Source: Saprospiraceae bacterium (GTDB lineage Bacteria > Bacteroidota > Bacteroidia > Chitinophagales > Saprospiraceae). From it: a stretch of DNA of 64,000 nt. The notes below the pieces were generated by a model. That model made no database searches and had not been told where the DNA came from. It worked only from the letters and a program-made list of their open reading frames with translations. Position 1 is the stretch's first letter. Each line of letters begins with the position of its first letter. The stretch covers positions 1-64,000 of the forward strand of contig JADLHA010000009.1 of NCBI GenBank assembly GCA_020848995.1, read 5' to 3'. Both the position numbers and the translations under genes were made by a program. This document shows positions 1 through 10,397 of this stretch, one piece after another.

Positions 1-3000
1 AGAACCAGCAGCTCACCACGATGTTTGGCGGTGCAACTACCGTCGGAACGCTCTTGTCCTGTACTTCCACCTCGACCATGCAGTCGCTGAAGCGGTTGAA
101 CAGGTTTCCACCCGGGTTCATGCGGGTTGGAGCGATCGGACCATCACCAGGTTCGCGATCAAATACGCGGAATACTACCATTACGGTATTGCCCACGTCT
201 GAACAGCAGAACTTCACATGATCGTCGAAATAGATCTGGTTGCCGTCGAGGATGGCGTTGTCGTCGCCGTTGATGCCGGCACAATTGGTACCATCATCGG
301 GCTGAGCGGTGTTGCTACCATTGTTGGTTCCGCGCAAATGATCCATGCGGATCACTTTGAAGAAGATGTGCGGCTGACAGTTGTCGAAGGATCCCTGATC
401 GAAGGACTCAGCAAAGATCTTGGCGAAGTTCTCCCCAGAAGATTGATTGCCGTTGATCGATACGACCGTACGCTGTTCGCAAACCGCTACCGGGGGTACG
501 TTGTCCTGAACGTCGAGGGCGATGCGCTTCTTGGTGATGTTGCCACAGCAGTCTTCGGCGACGATGTATCCAATTTGAACGCCAACAGGCATATTGACGA
601 CTACATAGCCACTTTGTTCGTTTCCTAGCACCGTACCAGCTTCGACCTCAACGGTGTAGTGGATCTCGTTGCTGCAGTTGTCGACCAGCCAAGCTGGGGA
701 AACTTCCCAGCGGCCGGTACAGGACCACACCTCCATATTCACTACGAGCGTATCCGGATAGAGGACTTTCGGTCCTTCAGCATCAGCCACTTTAATCACC
801 TGGTTGTGTCCACCGATTTCACTGGTACACCAGTCCATCACGGTCCATTTCCTGAGCAGCTTATAACAACCTACGGGACCAGCATCGCAATTCGGGTTTT
901 GGATGTCGATTACAATATCCGTGTAATTCACTGCAAGATTGCGACAATTCACACCCCCCGGGTAACCCGTTCCATGCCACATGACGATTTCGTCTGGACC
1001 CCAACAAACCGGATTGTTTGGTCTCCAGCTCGGGTGTGCGGGATAGTAGACCGGGAACGGACTTGGGTGGCCCTGATAGGGACCAGCATCCAGACAATTC
1101 CAACCAAGTACCATTGGCAAGCGCTCACCGGCAAGGTCTCCGGTTGGGCTGGGCAGGAATCCTCCCGTAGCAAACCAATGTGCGGAGTCGAGCAGGTAAC
1201 CATCCACGCAATATGGATAAGGCAGGTAGTGCGGGGTAACGTCTTTGTTGGGGTCAATTTTCCCATCGCAGGAGAGCATTGGGTTTTCGATATTGTCCCA
1301 GTTGAGTGGAACCTGTACATCAAAAAGTGTTCCGAGGCTTACAGTGATGGTCTGGGTGCAGCTGATGCTGTTTCCGGATGCATCCGTAGCTTTAAAAATC
1401 CTGCGGATGACCCTGTCGTAACCGTCTGCACAGGTACCTAAGGTGACATCGTCCCTATAAGTAAGCGAATAAGAGCTACAATTTTCAAGAACGGTTGGGC
1501 TGCCGGTGAATGCCGGAGACAATCCCGAATAGCAGGGGACGCATGTATCGCGGGGACAGGTGATTTCAGGAGGGAGTTTGTCTTCGACCCGGGCATGGCC
1601 CCAACAGGTATTTCCAGTGAGGGGGTCGCGAACCGTGATTTTCAGTTCACGGCCAATGTCTTGTCCGCCAACCTGGGTTCCGGCAGCCGTGGAACGGTCA
1701 ATGAGCGCATTGGTGATCCAATCCCTGACCTCAACGATGTAATCGTCAAAGCAACGATACGCGCCTCCGCTGAGCACTTCGTCAGCACCAATCGTTGCGA
1801 GACAGTTTTCGTCTACGCTGATCTGAATTTCGTCGTGGCAAGCCAGTTGGGTTACCGTGTTGGCGTATTCATTTACGCAAACGTCGAATTGGCAGGTTGC
1901 TTTATTGCCCTGAGCGTCTGTTGCTTCATAACAAAGCGTCGTACAGCCTATGGGGAAGTAGGTTCCGGGGCCATAGGGCTGACCGCAGGTCTGTACGACC
2001 TCAATCATGTTCGAAGCAAACTGGTAATCTACGTTTCCATTGAACATGCGGATGCTAAACGTACCTGATACGAGGAAATACCCCGTGCCATACTGGACCC
2101 GACCTTGACGAACATCAATTTTAAGATTGGCATCGCCTTGCAGCGTGGTAGTACAGGGGGCGGCACCGTTTACATAGTATTGCGAAATTCCAGGGCCAGC
2201 ACCGTAGATGGCCATACCCCTGCTTTCTCCAGGAGTGAGGACAATAGGCGTAGTCAGGTCAAATTGGGTAAGCAGGCGGGGGTTGGTAGGCGGGAAATTG
2301 GATTGGCCGATTTTGACCATATCGTCTGCGACCTGAGTCCATGCAGCCGGGTTATTGGCAACGGGTTGCCAGGTACCCGGAGCCGTCGTGGTATAGATGC
2401 GGTACAAGTTGCCCACGCCGTTGTGTGGCATAAAGCTCAAGCCCTTGACCGCCATCAACTGGGGACTTGTGTTTTGGATATTGAACATGAGTCCGATGTA
2501 AAGTCCACCGGCTGTGAGGAAGTTGTTTGCTCCTAACGGGCAGCCCGGTGAAGTAGTAACGGGACCGGTAAAGATCAGTCCGGGGCAATTGTCCATAGCC
2601 ATTAGAGGCGGTGCATCCCAGGAACCCTCGCATTCGCCGGGACCAAGGTTGATGATGACCGCTTTAGGACAACCAATGATCACAGGTGGCTCCACATCGG
2701 CAACGGTTACGTTAAAAGAGAGGGTGAAGCACCCATTTTTTGCGGTAACAGACGTAACGCCGCCAGGAAAGATGGGGCCCGGCGGAGTAAATTCTACCTG
2801 ACACCCCCTGGGCGAAACAGCATCGTATAAGTCCACAATGGCCTCACAGGTACCCGTAGCCATCCCCACCGTGATGTCGCGAACCGAGAATCCGGGGCAT
2901 GCTGGAGGGGGAGGAGTGAACAGGTAACAGGCACCATTATTCAGATAGGCAGTGTTAAACCCAATGAGGTTAAAATCCCGGGGAGTAGCAACTGGTCCTT

Positions 3001-3604
3001 CCATTCCTGACGTTGCGCTTCTACCCTGATCCAGAGTGGCTTGAGTTCCCCCAAAAAACACGTCTAAGTATTGAAACTTGATCAGTCCGGAAGTTTCATA
3101 GAGTTTCACCTGAAATGTTATGACCTGATTAGCAACATCCGGAAAGTGACCGGCATTGTACCATTCGATGGTAAAAACGCGGTTGGGCGCAGATCCGTCT
3201 GTGCGGTAGTAAACACCCGCGTTGGCCGTTGTTCCTGAGTTGATGTCGAGGTCATCCCAATACGGGTAAATACAAGCCCCCGCCAGTGTCGTCGGCAATG
3301 TGGTGTTGCCCAACCCCCTGGTTGAAGTCGAAGGAAATGCGATAAAACCATTTGTACCTACCCGTACATTGGTGTAATCCTGACAATAGAAACTGAAGGT
3401 AAATGGGAGATTAAGGGTAAAGAGCACTTCATCCCCTTGCCCAAGGTAGGTGGTCCCAGCCTGTCCGAAGGCCTGCACATAGGTATCATTGCAGTTCGTA
3501 CGGGTGTAAAACTGGGCATTGACTGAAGTCACCAAGCCGCCAATTGCACAAAAGGCAATTGCCATGCTTCGCAACCACAGACTTTGGATAAATCCTTTTT
3601 TCAT
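1..3604 (-). CDS. Large HYR/Ig-like repeat cell-surface protein, 3' end truncated by the window edge
   Basis: Minus-strand frame open from ATG at 3604 to the window start, so absent from the ORF track. Reads MKKGFIQSLWLRSMAIAFCAIGGLVTSVNAQ (signal peptide), then repeated modules such as VADVEPPVIIGCPKAVIINLGPGECEG, DKLPPEITCPRDTC and FKATDASGNSISCTQTITV. Frame checked at 1430-1432 against the start codon. Confidence 0.85.
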   Translation of the reverse strand, partial: MKKGFIQSLWLRSMAIAFCAIGGLVTSVNAQFYTRTNCNDTYVQAFGQAGTTYLGQGDEVLFTLNLPFTFSFYCQDYTNVRVGTNGFIAFPSTSTRGLGNTTLPTTLAGACIYPYWDDLDINSGTTANAGVYYRTDGSAPNRVFTIEWYNAGHFPDVANQVITFQVKLYETSGLIKFQYLDVFFGGTQATLDQGRSATSGMEGPVATPRDFNLIGFNTAYLNNGACYLFTPPPPACPGFSVRDITVGMATGTCEAIVDLYDAVSPRGCQVEFTPPGPIFPGGVTSVTAKNGCFTLSFNVTVADVEPPVIIGCPKAVIINLGPGECEGSWDAPPLMAMDNCPGLIFTGPVTTSPGCPLGANNFLTAGGLYIGLMFNIQNTSPQLMAVKGLSFMPHNGVGNLYRIYTTTAPGTWQPVANNPAAWTQVADDMVKIGQSNFPPTNPRLLTQFDLTTPIVLTPGESRGMAIYGAGPGISQYYVNGAAPCTTTLQGDANLKIDVRQGRVQYGTGYFLVSGTFSIRMFNGNVDYQFASNMIEVVQTCGQPYGPGTYFPIGCTTLCYEATDAQGNKATCQFDVCVNEYANTVTQLACHDEIQISVDENCLATIGADEVLSGGAYRCFDDYIVEVRDWITNALIDRSTAAGTQVGGQDIGRELKITVRDPLTGNTCWGHARVEDKLPPEITCPRDTCVPCYSGLSPAFTGSPTVLENCSSYSLTYRDDVTLGTCADGYDRVIRRIFKATDASGNSISCTQTITVSLGTLFDVQVPLNWDNIENPMLSCDGKIDPNKDVTPHYLPYPYCVDGYLLDSAHWFATGGFLPSPTGDLAGERLPMVLGWNCLDAGPYQGHPSPFPVYYPAHPSWRPNNPVCWGPDEIVMWHGTGYPGGVNCRNLAVNYTDIVIDIQNPNCDAGPVGCYKLLRKWTVMDWCTSEIGGHNQVIKVADAEGPKVLYPDTLVVNMEVWSCTGRWEVSPAWLVDNCSNEIHYTVEVEAGTVLGNEQSGYVVVNMPVGVQIGYIVAEDCCGNITKKRIALDVQDNVPPVAVCEQRTVVSINGNQSSGENFAKIFAESFDQGSFDNCQPHIFFKVIRMDHLRGTNNGSNTAQPDDGTNCAGINGDDNAILDGNQIYFDDHVKFCCSDVGNTVMVVFRVFDREPGDGPIAPTRMNPGGNLFNRFSDCMVEVEVQDKSVPTVVAPPNIVVSCWF

Positions 3605-3648
3605 GAGATTGAGTTTAGGCTATTAAGTGTAAAAAATCGGTTAAGCTT

Positions 3649-4032
3649 TTAGCTTTTGACCAGGTTAACCAGGTCAATAAATTCCTGTTTCCACTGCTTG
3701 TTGTAAAACCGGTAGAATGCTTCGGAATCATTTGCCTGATTGAAATCCACCTCGTGATTCAAAAATGCTGAAGTGACAGCATAATCCGTTGTGGGTGGAA
3801 TGATCGTCGCCTCGTTTAGAAATTCAAGCGCTTTCATGTACAAATCCAACTTGGACTCAATGGCCTTAGATGGATTGACAATGTGGGCCTGCTTAAGGTT
3901 GTTCAATTCATTCTCGACTCGCTGCTTGGCCATTTGATTTGGAACCAGCGCAGGCAGAACGGATTGCTGGGCACTGAGGTTCAGTGCGAAGAAAAGTGCA
4001 ATCGATGCAATGAGCATGTTAAATCCTTTCAT
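3649..4032 (-). CDS. Hypothetical exported protein
   Basis: ORF 3649..4116; likely start at internal MKGFNMLIASIALFFALNLSAQ (signal peptide). Confidence 0.6.
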   Translation of the reverse strand: MKGFNMLIASIALFFALNLSAQQSVLPALVPNQMAKQRVENELNNLKQAHIVNPSKAIESKLDLYMKALEFLNEATIIPPTTDYAVTSAFLNHEVDFNQANDSEAFYRFYNKQWKQEFIDLVNLVKS

Positions 4033-4383
4033 GAGATTATGGGTTTTTAAATATGGTCTGATCAATATAACCATACTCAATCCCAATCCCAGTAGCGAGT
4101 ACCAGAAAGGATGCAAAGCACTGCGTTCAGCAGTGGACCATGAAAAGTGTAAACCAACGCCCGGAAGTGCTTCGTCCAGGGAGCTTGGTCTTGAGTTTGG
4201 TTAAATTAAATATTGGCTTGGCTCCTTCGAACCATTCCGGTACAAAAGTAATGGCTCCGTCTGAATTTCCAAATATTTTTCAGGAAAGTGTTAAAATTTT
4301 TTCAAAACGCTGGATATCAGCGCACAATAGATAAATAAAATTTTAAATTTTCCTGGATATTGCCGAGGTGCAAATATATTGCC

Positions 4384-5796
4384 TCAATTGCTTTTGATCT
4401 CCGCTACCAGTCGGGTCAGCGAGTCCTTGGCATCTCCAAAAAGCATAAAAGTCTGCGGCTCGTAAAACAGAGCGTTTTCGATACCGGCATAGCCTGCCTT
4501 CATCGACCGCTTGAGGACGATGATGTTCCGGGAATCCTCCACATCGAGGATGGGCATTCCAAATATTGGGCTGGAGGGATCGGTCTTTGCAGCCGGGTTG
4601 ACCACGTCGTTGGCGCCGACCACCAAGACGACATCTGTGCTTTTGAACTCCGGGTTGATGTCTTCCATCTCGACCAGTTTATCGTAACTCACATTGCTTT
4701 CTGCAAGCAATACGTTCATGTGGCCGGGCATCCTGCCTGCCACCGGGTGGATGGCGTATTTTACCTCTACGCCTTCGTCTTCCAGCAAGGTCTCAATCTC
4801 GTGGCAAACGTGCTGTGCCTGAGCAACCGCCAAGCCGTACCCTGGCACTATGACCACTTTTTTGGCATACTTCATCAGAACGGCAGCATCCGGCAAGGAG
4901 ATCTCCTTTGTAGTCCCCTCAACACCAGCACTTCCCGTGACATTAGCGCCACCGCCACCAAAATTTCCAACAAGAACATTGGTCAGCGACCGGTTCATGG
5001 CTTTGCACATAGCAACCGTCAGAATGGTCCCAGCCGAGCCCACCAGGATGCCACCTATGAGCATGACGTAATTGTCGTACAGAAATCCGCCGCAAGCAGC
5101 AGCCACCCCCGTAAATGAGTTGAGCAATGAAATGACGACTGGCATATCGGCTCCTCCAATTGGAAAGACAAAGAGCAGTCCATACACCAGGGAAAGGCCG
5201 AGTATGAGGTAAAACCAGACGCCCTCCAACGAGCCGAGTGCAAACAGCACGGACAGCAAGAGTATGCCCAGAAGGAAGGACATGTTGACAAATTGTTGGC
5301 CACGTACGCTCAGGTCTTTCAGCTTCCCTTCAAGTTTGCCATAGGCTACCATGCTCCCGGAGAATGAAACCGCCCCAATGACGAGTCCGGCGAGGATGAT
5401 CGGGATTTTGGTTTGAAAAAGCACTGTATCTCCCGATTCCGCGGCATGGCTGAGGTGCCCGTATTCAATCAGGGAGATCATGGCTGCACAGGCGCCGCCC
5501 ATGCCGTTGAAAAACGAGACCATCTGCGGCATTGCAGTCATCTGTACGCGCTTGGCCATGAGGTAGCCGATGGCAGAACCCACGACCAGCGCGATGAATA
5601 TATAGGGGAGATTGCCCAGGTGACTTCCATCCTGTCCCCTGAAAAGAAAGATGGTTGCAAAGATGGCCAGGGTCATACCGATTGCAGCAATGGCATTTCC
5701 TCTCCTCGCCGTGTCGGGTCTGCTCAACATTTTCAGTCCCACCATGAAGCTCACCGCGGCCAATAAATAAACGAGTTGCAGAACGTGGTCCATCAT
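4384..5796 (-). CDS. pntB: NAD(P) transhydrogenase subunit beta
   Basis: 470 aa; PntB features including GYGLAVAQAQHVCHEIETLLEDEGVEVKYAIHPVAGRMPGHMNVLLAE. Confidence 0.95.
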   Translation of the reverse strand: MMDHVLQLVYLLAAVSFMVGLKMLSRPDTARRGNAIAAIGMTLAIFATIFLFRGQDGSHLGNLPYIFIALVVGSAIGYLMAKRVQMTAMPQMVSFFNGMGGACAAMISLIEYGHLSHAAESGDTVLFQTKIPIILAGLVIGAVSFSGSMVAYGKLEGKLKDLSVRGQQFVNMSFLLGILLLSVLFALGSLEGVWFYLILGLSLVYGLLFVFPIGGADMPVVISLLNSFTGVAAACGGFLYDNYVMLIGGILVGSAGTILTVAMCKAMNRSLTNVLVGNFGGGGANVTGSAGVEGTTKEISLPDAAVLMKYAKKVVIVPGYGLAVAQAQHVCHEIETLLEDEGVEVKYAIHPVAGRMPGHMNVLLAESNVSYDKLVEMEDINPEFKSTDVVLVVGANDVVNPAAKTDPSSPIFGMPILDVEDSRNIIVLKRSMKAGYAGIENALFYEPQTFMLFGDAKDSLTRLVAEIKSN

Positions 5797-6092
5797 TTCT
5801 TTTTCTTAAACATTTCGAGCATGCGATCCGTGACGACAAAACCGCCAACGACGTTGAGCGTTCCCAAAACCACGGCGATGAAGCCCAGTATGAGAGCAAG
5901 TGCACCTTCAGCCTGCCCCATGACGATGATGGCGCCTATGATGACGACACCGTGAATGGCGTTTGCCCCGGACATCAGCGGGGTATGCAACACCGAAGGC
6001 ACGTGGGAGATCAGTTCAATCCCGACAAAAATCATCAAAATGATCAGGTAGATCATTTCGATGTGCTGATGAATAAATTCAAGGATTCCCAT
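5793..6092 (-). CDS. pntAB: NAD(P) transhydrogenase subunit alpha, membrane part
   Basis: 99 aa membrane protein between pntB and pntAA; overlaps pntB start by 4 nt. Confidence 0.9.
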   Translation of the reverse strand: MGILEFIHQHIEMIYLIILMIFVGIELISHVPSVLHTPLMSGANAIHGVVIIGAIIVMGQAEGALALILGFIAVVLGTLNVVGGFVVTDRMLEMFKKKK

Positions 6093-6094
6093 GG

Positions 6095-7195
6095 TTATCT
6101 CACTATTTTACCCTGATCGACGATCCAGGTCGCTTTTGCAATTTCTTCCTCCCGGTCGGATTTAAACCCTTCCTTGCTGGTAAGATGCACCAGCAGATTG
6201 AATGCATTTCGTGCGTAGAGTTCGCTTGCGTTGGTTGCCAGAGTCGATGGGAGATTGGAAATACCAACGATTTTGACACCGCCAAAATCTGCGACGTTAC
6301 CCGCTTCGGTGCATTCGCAGTTGCCTCCTTGTTCTGCTGCCATGTCGACGATGACGGCTCCGTATTTCATTTTTTCAACCTGCTCGCGCGTGATCAGTAC
6401 CGGAGCTTTTTTTCCCATCACCAGCGCGGTGGTGATGACCAGGTCGGCATTGAACAGCGATTTGTTTACGGCCTCCTTCTGTTTCGCCAGGTAATCATCG
6501 CTCACTTCACGGGCATAACCCCCTTCCGTAACGATGCCCTGCCCTTCCACGCTGATGAACTTGGCGCCAAGCGACTCGGCCTGCTCCTTGGTTTCCGGTC
6601 GAACGTCGGTTGCTTCGACAACCGCGCCCAGGCGCTTTGCTGTAGCAATGGCCTGAAGTCCGGCAACGCCAACCCCATAGATCAGTACTCGGGCCGGAGG
6701 GACCGTGCCCGCCGCCGTCATCATCATCGGAAAGATCCGGGTCATGTATTCTGAACCGAGCAGGACGGCCTTGTACCCTGCGAGGTTGCTTTGGGAGCTG
6801 AGCACATCCATACTCTGCGCCCGCGAAATGCGCGGAATGGCGTCCATGGAAATGGCGGATTGCCCTGCAGCAGAAATCTCCTTAACCGTTTCGGGATTCG
6901 TAAGATGGAACAGCAGGCTCATCCAGCAGGTGCCTAGCTTACCCAGGCGGATCTCCTCCGCAGAGGGCGGGTTTATTTTGATCACCAGATCGGCATTTTT
7001 GAGTACTTCCCCGGCGTCTGCGCCAAGATGTGCGCCTGCTTCTTCATAATCCTGATCCCGGAATGCCGATCCTTCTCCGGCTCCTTTCTCAACCCAAACG
7101 CCATAGCCCTTGGAAACGCATTGGCGGACGACCTGAGGGGTCCCCGCTACCCTTTTTTCTCCTTCCCTGCGCTCTTTCAGAATGCCAAGCTCCAT
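6095..7195 (-). CDS. pntAA: NAD(P) transhydrogenase subunit alpha, NAD-binding part
   Basis: MELGILKERREGEKRVAGTPQVV...; Rossmann and AlaDh/PNT family. TATTTTTG -7 box at 7218-7225 (minus). Confidence 0.93.
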   Translation of the reverse strand: MELGILKERREGEKRVAGTPQVVRQCVSKGYGVWVEKGAGEGSAFRDQDYEEAGAHLGADAGEVLKNADLVIKINPPSAEEIRLGKLGTCWMSLLFHLTNPETVKEISAAGQSAISMDAIPRISRAQSMDVLSSQSNLAGYKAVLLGSEYMTRIFPMMMTAAGTVPPARVLIYGVGVAGLQAIATAKRLGAVVEATDVRPETKEQAESLGAKFISVEGQGIVTEGGYAREVSDDYLAKQKEAVNKSLFNADLVITTALVMGKKAPVLITREQVEKMKYGAVIVDMAAEQGGNCECTEAGNVADFGGVKIVGISNLPSTLATNASELYARNAFNLLVHLTSKEGFKSDREEEIAKATWIVDQGKIVR

Positions 7196-7326
7196 AGCTT
7201 TTGTGATTTTAAAGCCGCAAAAATAAGGCAATTGACCAATTCAAGGGCTTAGATTTCCAGATGCGCGGTGGAATTGAGCAGGAGAATTCCGCAACGAATG
7301 AAAATAAAAAGCGCCCGATTTGCCGT

Positions 7327-8436
7327 TCAGGACAACTTGCCGGTTCCTTGATTTTGATGCGGCAGCGGCACAATCCAGCGATCAAAGCGACCCACAGACA
7401 TCGAATGCGGAATGGGAGTTCCCGTCGTCAAAAAATCGGCCAGGGTGCGCGCGCAATAGGGCGCCAGAGAAACGCCTTTGGTCCCCAATCCATTGAACAC
7501 GAGTAAGCGCGAATCGCCTGGATGAGGCCCCAGGACAGGCCGCCGGTCGCGAGACGCGGGTCTCACACCGGTTTTCTGTTCAAGGATCTCGAAAGGACTT
7601 TTCAAATGCTCTTTCAACCATGCGTCGATTTTCATCATGAACTCGGGATCCGGGTGCTGCGAGCGGTCTCCCAAAACAAAACTGGATCCACACCAGTATT
7701 GCTCGCCGCCGAGTGGCACCAGGGCATGTCCGGATTTGATCATTGCCTGGAGATGAAGACCGGGGCAACTGATCACCAGAGCATCTCCCTTCAATGGATT
7801 CATGGGTAGCCAGCCAAAATACGGGTTTTCCAAAACGCGGATGCCTTCGGCAAATGCGATGCCTTTTTCAATGCGCATATCTTTCCACTGCAGTGTGTTT
7901 GGCGTACAAATCAATTCATCAGCGGAGAATTTGTCGTCTACCCACCTGCTCTGTAGCCTCAGCCATTCCCGAACATCTTTGAGCCAGGTGCTGACGTCGA
8001 GGCGGAAGGCGCGGTGTACCTGGCCGAATCGCTGGTCTTCCATGGAGCAATTTTCGAACAGGCCGGTACGCACCGTACGTCCGATGTAATCCTGGTAAAC
8101 TGGATCGCCCGAACGCAGCATCCACTGGTTTTCGTCGAACACAGACTGAAGGGAGGTAAACAATGGCACCGATCGCAAGTATTGTTTGCCGGTACGCCCT
8201 TCCCATCGCTTAAAAAACGTTAGCAATGCTTCTAACAACTGCTCGCTTTTCCAGCTCAGCACATGGCGCATTCCCGTAACGGGATTGACTACGCCCGCAC
8301 AGGCCTGGCAGGCGCCGGGCCAGTCCGGAGCATCCACGATCCTGAATTCCACTGCGCGGCTTTCTAGTTCGACGGCGAGGGACAGACCGGCAAGCCCTCC
8401 TCCTACAATCAGAAAATCCGTTTTCTCACAAGCCAT
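7327..8436 (-). CDS. FAD-dependent oxidoreductase (DAO family)
   Basis: FLIVGGGLAGLSLAVELE FAD-binding motif; C-terminal FNGLGTKGVSLAPYCA. Confidence 0.85.
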   Translation of the reverse strand: MACEKTDFLIVGGGLAGLSLAVELESRAVEFRIVDAPDWPGACQACAGVVNPVTGMRHVLSWKSEQLLEALLTFFKRWEGRTGKQYLRSVPLFTSLQSVFDENQWMLRSGDPVYQDYIGRTVRTGLFENCSMEDQRFGQVHRAFRLDVSTWLKDVREWLRLQSRWVDDKFSADELICTPNTLQWKDMRIEKGIAFAEGIRVLENPYFGWLPMNPLKGDALVISCPGLHLQAMIKSGHALVPLGGEQYWCGSSFVLGDRSQHPDPEFMMKIDAWLKEHLKSPFEILEQKTGVRPASRDRRPVLGPHPGDSRLLVFNGLGTKGVSLAPYCARTLADFLTTGTPIPHSMSVGRFDRWIVPLPHQNQGTGKLS

Positions 8437-8776
8437 CAGGCCTTAGTTTTTTCGGCAGCGAAGCGCACACGAGGTCATAGGAGTGGTCAATGAGTTCCCT
8501 TAGCATTGCGGGAGCAAGCCCACCTTCAAAATCCACCGTATTCCAGTGGGTTTTATTCATGTGGTAACCCGGTTGAATGGATACGAAACTCGCGCGAAGC
8601 TGGGCGGCGCGTTCGGGATCACATTTGAGGTTGACCGTCAGATGATCAGTGTCGAGTGAAGCCAACGCAAACATCCTGCCACCTACTTTAAAAACCAGCG
8701 TTTCGGGACCAAAGGGAAAATCCTCTTCCGCCAAAGATTTTGAGAGGCAGTAATTCCTCAAATCGACTAAATCCAT
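8426..8776 (-). CDS. MmcQ/YjbR family protein
   Basis: 116 aa; KSLAEEDFPFGPETLVFKVGGRMFALASLD...NLKCDPERAAQLR...HMNKTHWNTV. Confidence 0.88.
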   Translation of the reverse strand: MDLVDLRNYCLSKSLAEEDFPFGPETLVFKVGGRMFALASLDTDHLTVNLKCDPERAAQLRASFVSIQPGYHMNKTHWNTVDFEGGLAPAMLRELIDHSYDLVCASLPKKLRPDGL

Positions 8777-8808
8777 TTCATATCGTTTGCGATTCCGATC
8801 TTTGCGAC

Positions 8809-9900
8809 ATGGGTTCGTTCATGCGCAATGCCGTTTTTCAATGCTTCTGCATCCTGATCGCTAGCTCATTGCCCCTTTCTGCTCAGTTCCGGCAGGTCGT
8901 GATTTACCCGGGCGATTCCTCTTATGCGTTGATCCAGAAACTGGTGGATGCTTACAAACCATTGGTCGTACTCGATTACAGCACTGCGCGTACAAAGATG
9001 TACACGCAAATTTACAACCAGGACGACTCGGTAGCATGCGTTTATTCGGGGCACCACCTTTACCTCGATCCCCTTTCGCCAGATCCGATCGGCTATCTTT
9101 CAAAAAACGGGAACGACAACGGCATCAATTGCGAGCATAGCTATCCGCAAAGCAAGGGAGCGGATTGGGGGAATGCCCGTTCAGACATGCACCACCTCTT
9201 TCCGACCCGAGCGGCGGTTAACGAAGCGCGTTCTAATTTTCCCTTTGCCGAAATCGTCGATTCCAAAACGGAAACCTGGTACTACCGGTCGTTCGGCATC
9301 AACCGCAAACCTTCTGAAAACATCGACGGTTACAGTGAATCCATCCAGGGATATTTCGAACCGCGCGAAGACCACAAGGGAAATGTGGCCCGGGCGGTGT
9401 TCTATTTTTTCACCATGTACGAATTGCAAGCCGACCGGAATTTCTTTGAATCCATGCGCCAGACCCTTTGTCAGTGGCATCTTGCAGACCCGGTCGATTC
9501 CCTGGAGTGGTCGCGTTCCCATCTGATTGGCAGTTATCAGGAAGATAAGGCCAATCCTTTCGTTCTGGATTGCTCCCTCGCCCGGCGCTGCTTCTGCCCC
9601 GCCATTCCAGACTGCATGGGCATCGTAAAGAATGAAGATGCGACAAGGCTTCTCACCCAAAGTTTTCCGAATCCTTCTCAGGGCTTTCCGCATTTCAACT
9701 GGCCGCCGAGCTGTTTTCCAGCCGACGTTAAAATTTTCAATTCAACAGGTCTTACCCTTGGCCAATACCGTTGCCACAGCAACGACGAACTCTCCAACGC
9801 CACCCGAACCGCACTGAATGCCCCAGGTTTTTTCCACCTTTTTGCTCAATGCGATAAAAACAGGAAACCCCTTTCACTGCAAATCGTCATTTTGCCTTAA
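8809..9900 (+). CDS. Secreted endonuclease I family nuclease
   Basis: GINCEHSYPQSKGADWGNARSDMHHLFPTRAAVNEARSNFPF endonuclease I motif; signal peptide; C-terminal FPNPSQG resembles a degenerate T9SS sorting domain. Start 8809 or 8821. Confidence 0.87.
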   Translation: MGSFMRNAVFQCFCILIASSLPLSAQFRQVVIYPGDSSYALIQKLVDAYKPLVVLDYSTARTKMYTQIYNQDDSVACVYSGHHLYLDPLSPDPIGYLSKNGNDNGINCEHSYPQSKGADWGNARSDMHHLFPTRAAVNEARSNFPFAEIVDSKTETWYYRSFGINRKPSENIDGYSESIQGYFEPREDHKGNVARAVFYFFTMYELQADRNFFESMRQTLCQWHLADPVDSLEWSRSHLIGSYQEDKANPFVLDCSLARRCFCPAIPDCMGIVKNEDATRLLTQSFPNPSQGFPHFNWPPSCFPADVKIFNSTGLTLGQYRCHSNDELSNATRTALNAPGFFHLFAQCDKNRKPLSLQIVILP

Positions 9901-10013
9901 AACCATGCCATTGGCCTGGGAATGAGACCCCAGGTCCCGCCAATGCCCGGAAGCCCCAGTAAATCGGAAGCGGGGATTTTCAAATTTGGCATACTTTATG
10001 TGCTCAACCGGTC

Positions 10014-10361
10014 ATGGCTATCGACATCCGGGAAATCAACCGCAAACACCTGCTGAAGTCTGACGTCGTCTACCGCATAAACCACGGGCTATGCAGCCGC
10101 TTGGTGAACTTTCGCAATGGCATCATGTACCTCGAGGTCATGTTTACCAATAAATGGAAAAAGAATTACGAAGAAACGACCGAGGAACTGGCGCTGTGTT
10201 GGAGAAAATGCAATGAAGAACTCGGCGCAGCCATAGGCTGTAAGGTGTACATCGTCGATGCCCGCAAGCATCCCTACAAAAAGGAACTCTACCTTCAATC
10301 CGGAGTCGCCAGCTACGACGCAAAAAAAGGGATGCTATTCGATTCAACCCATCTCAACTGA
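10014..10361 (+). CDS. Conserved hypothetical protein
   Basis: 115 aa intact ORF with coding-like composition; converges on the next gene. Confidence 0.6.
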   Translation: MAIDIREINRKHLLKSDVVYRINHGLCSRLVNFRNGIMYLEVMFTNKWKKNYEETTEELALCWRKCNEELGAAIGCKVYIVDARKHPYKKELYLQSGVASYDAKKGMLFDSTHLN

Positions 10362-10397
10362 TCGCTCCTTCAGGAGCTTGACGTTTTTCCGTTAAGG

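Noticed and set aside
218-2536. Plus-strand ORFs 218..628, 659..1441, 1595..2068, 2105..2536
   Set aside because: Antisense to the coherent HYR-protein frame on the minus strand; translations show no recognisable domains.
4360-6754. Plus-strand ORFs 4360..5118, 5413..5766, 6185..6754
   Set aside because: Mirror frames of pntB and pntAA.
9181-9693. Minus ORF 170 aa
   Set aside because: Antisense to the endonuclease I gene, no domain signal.
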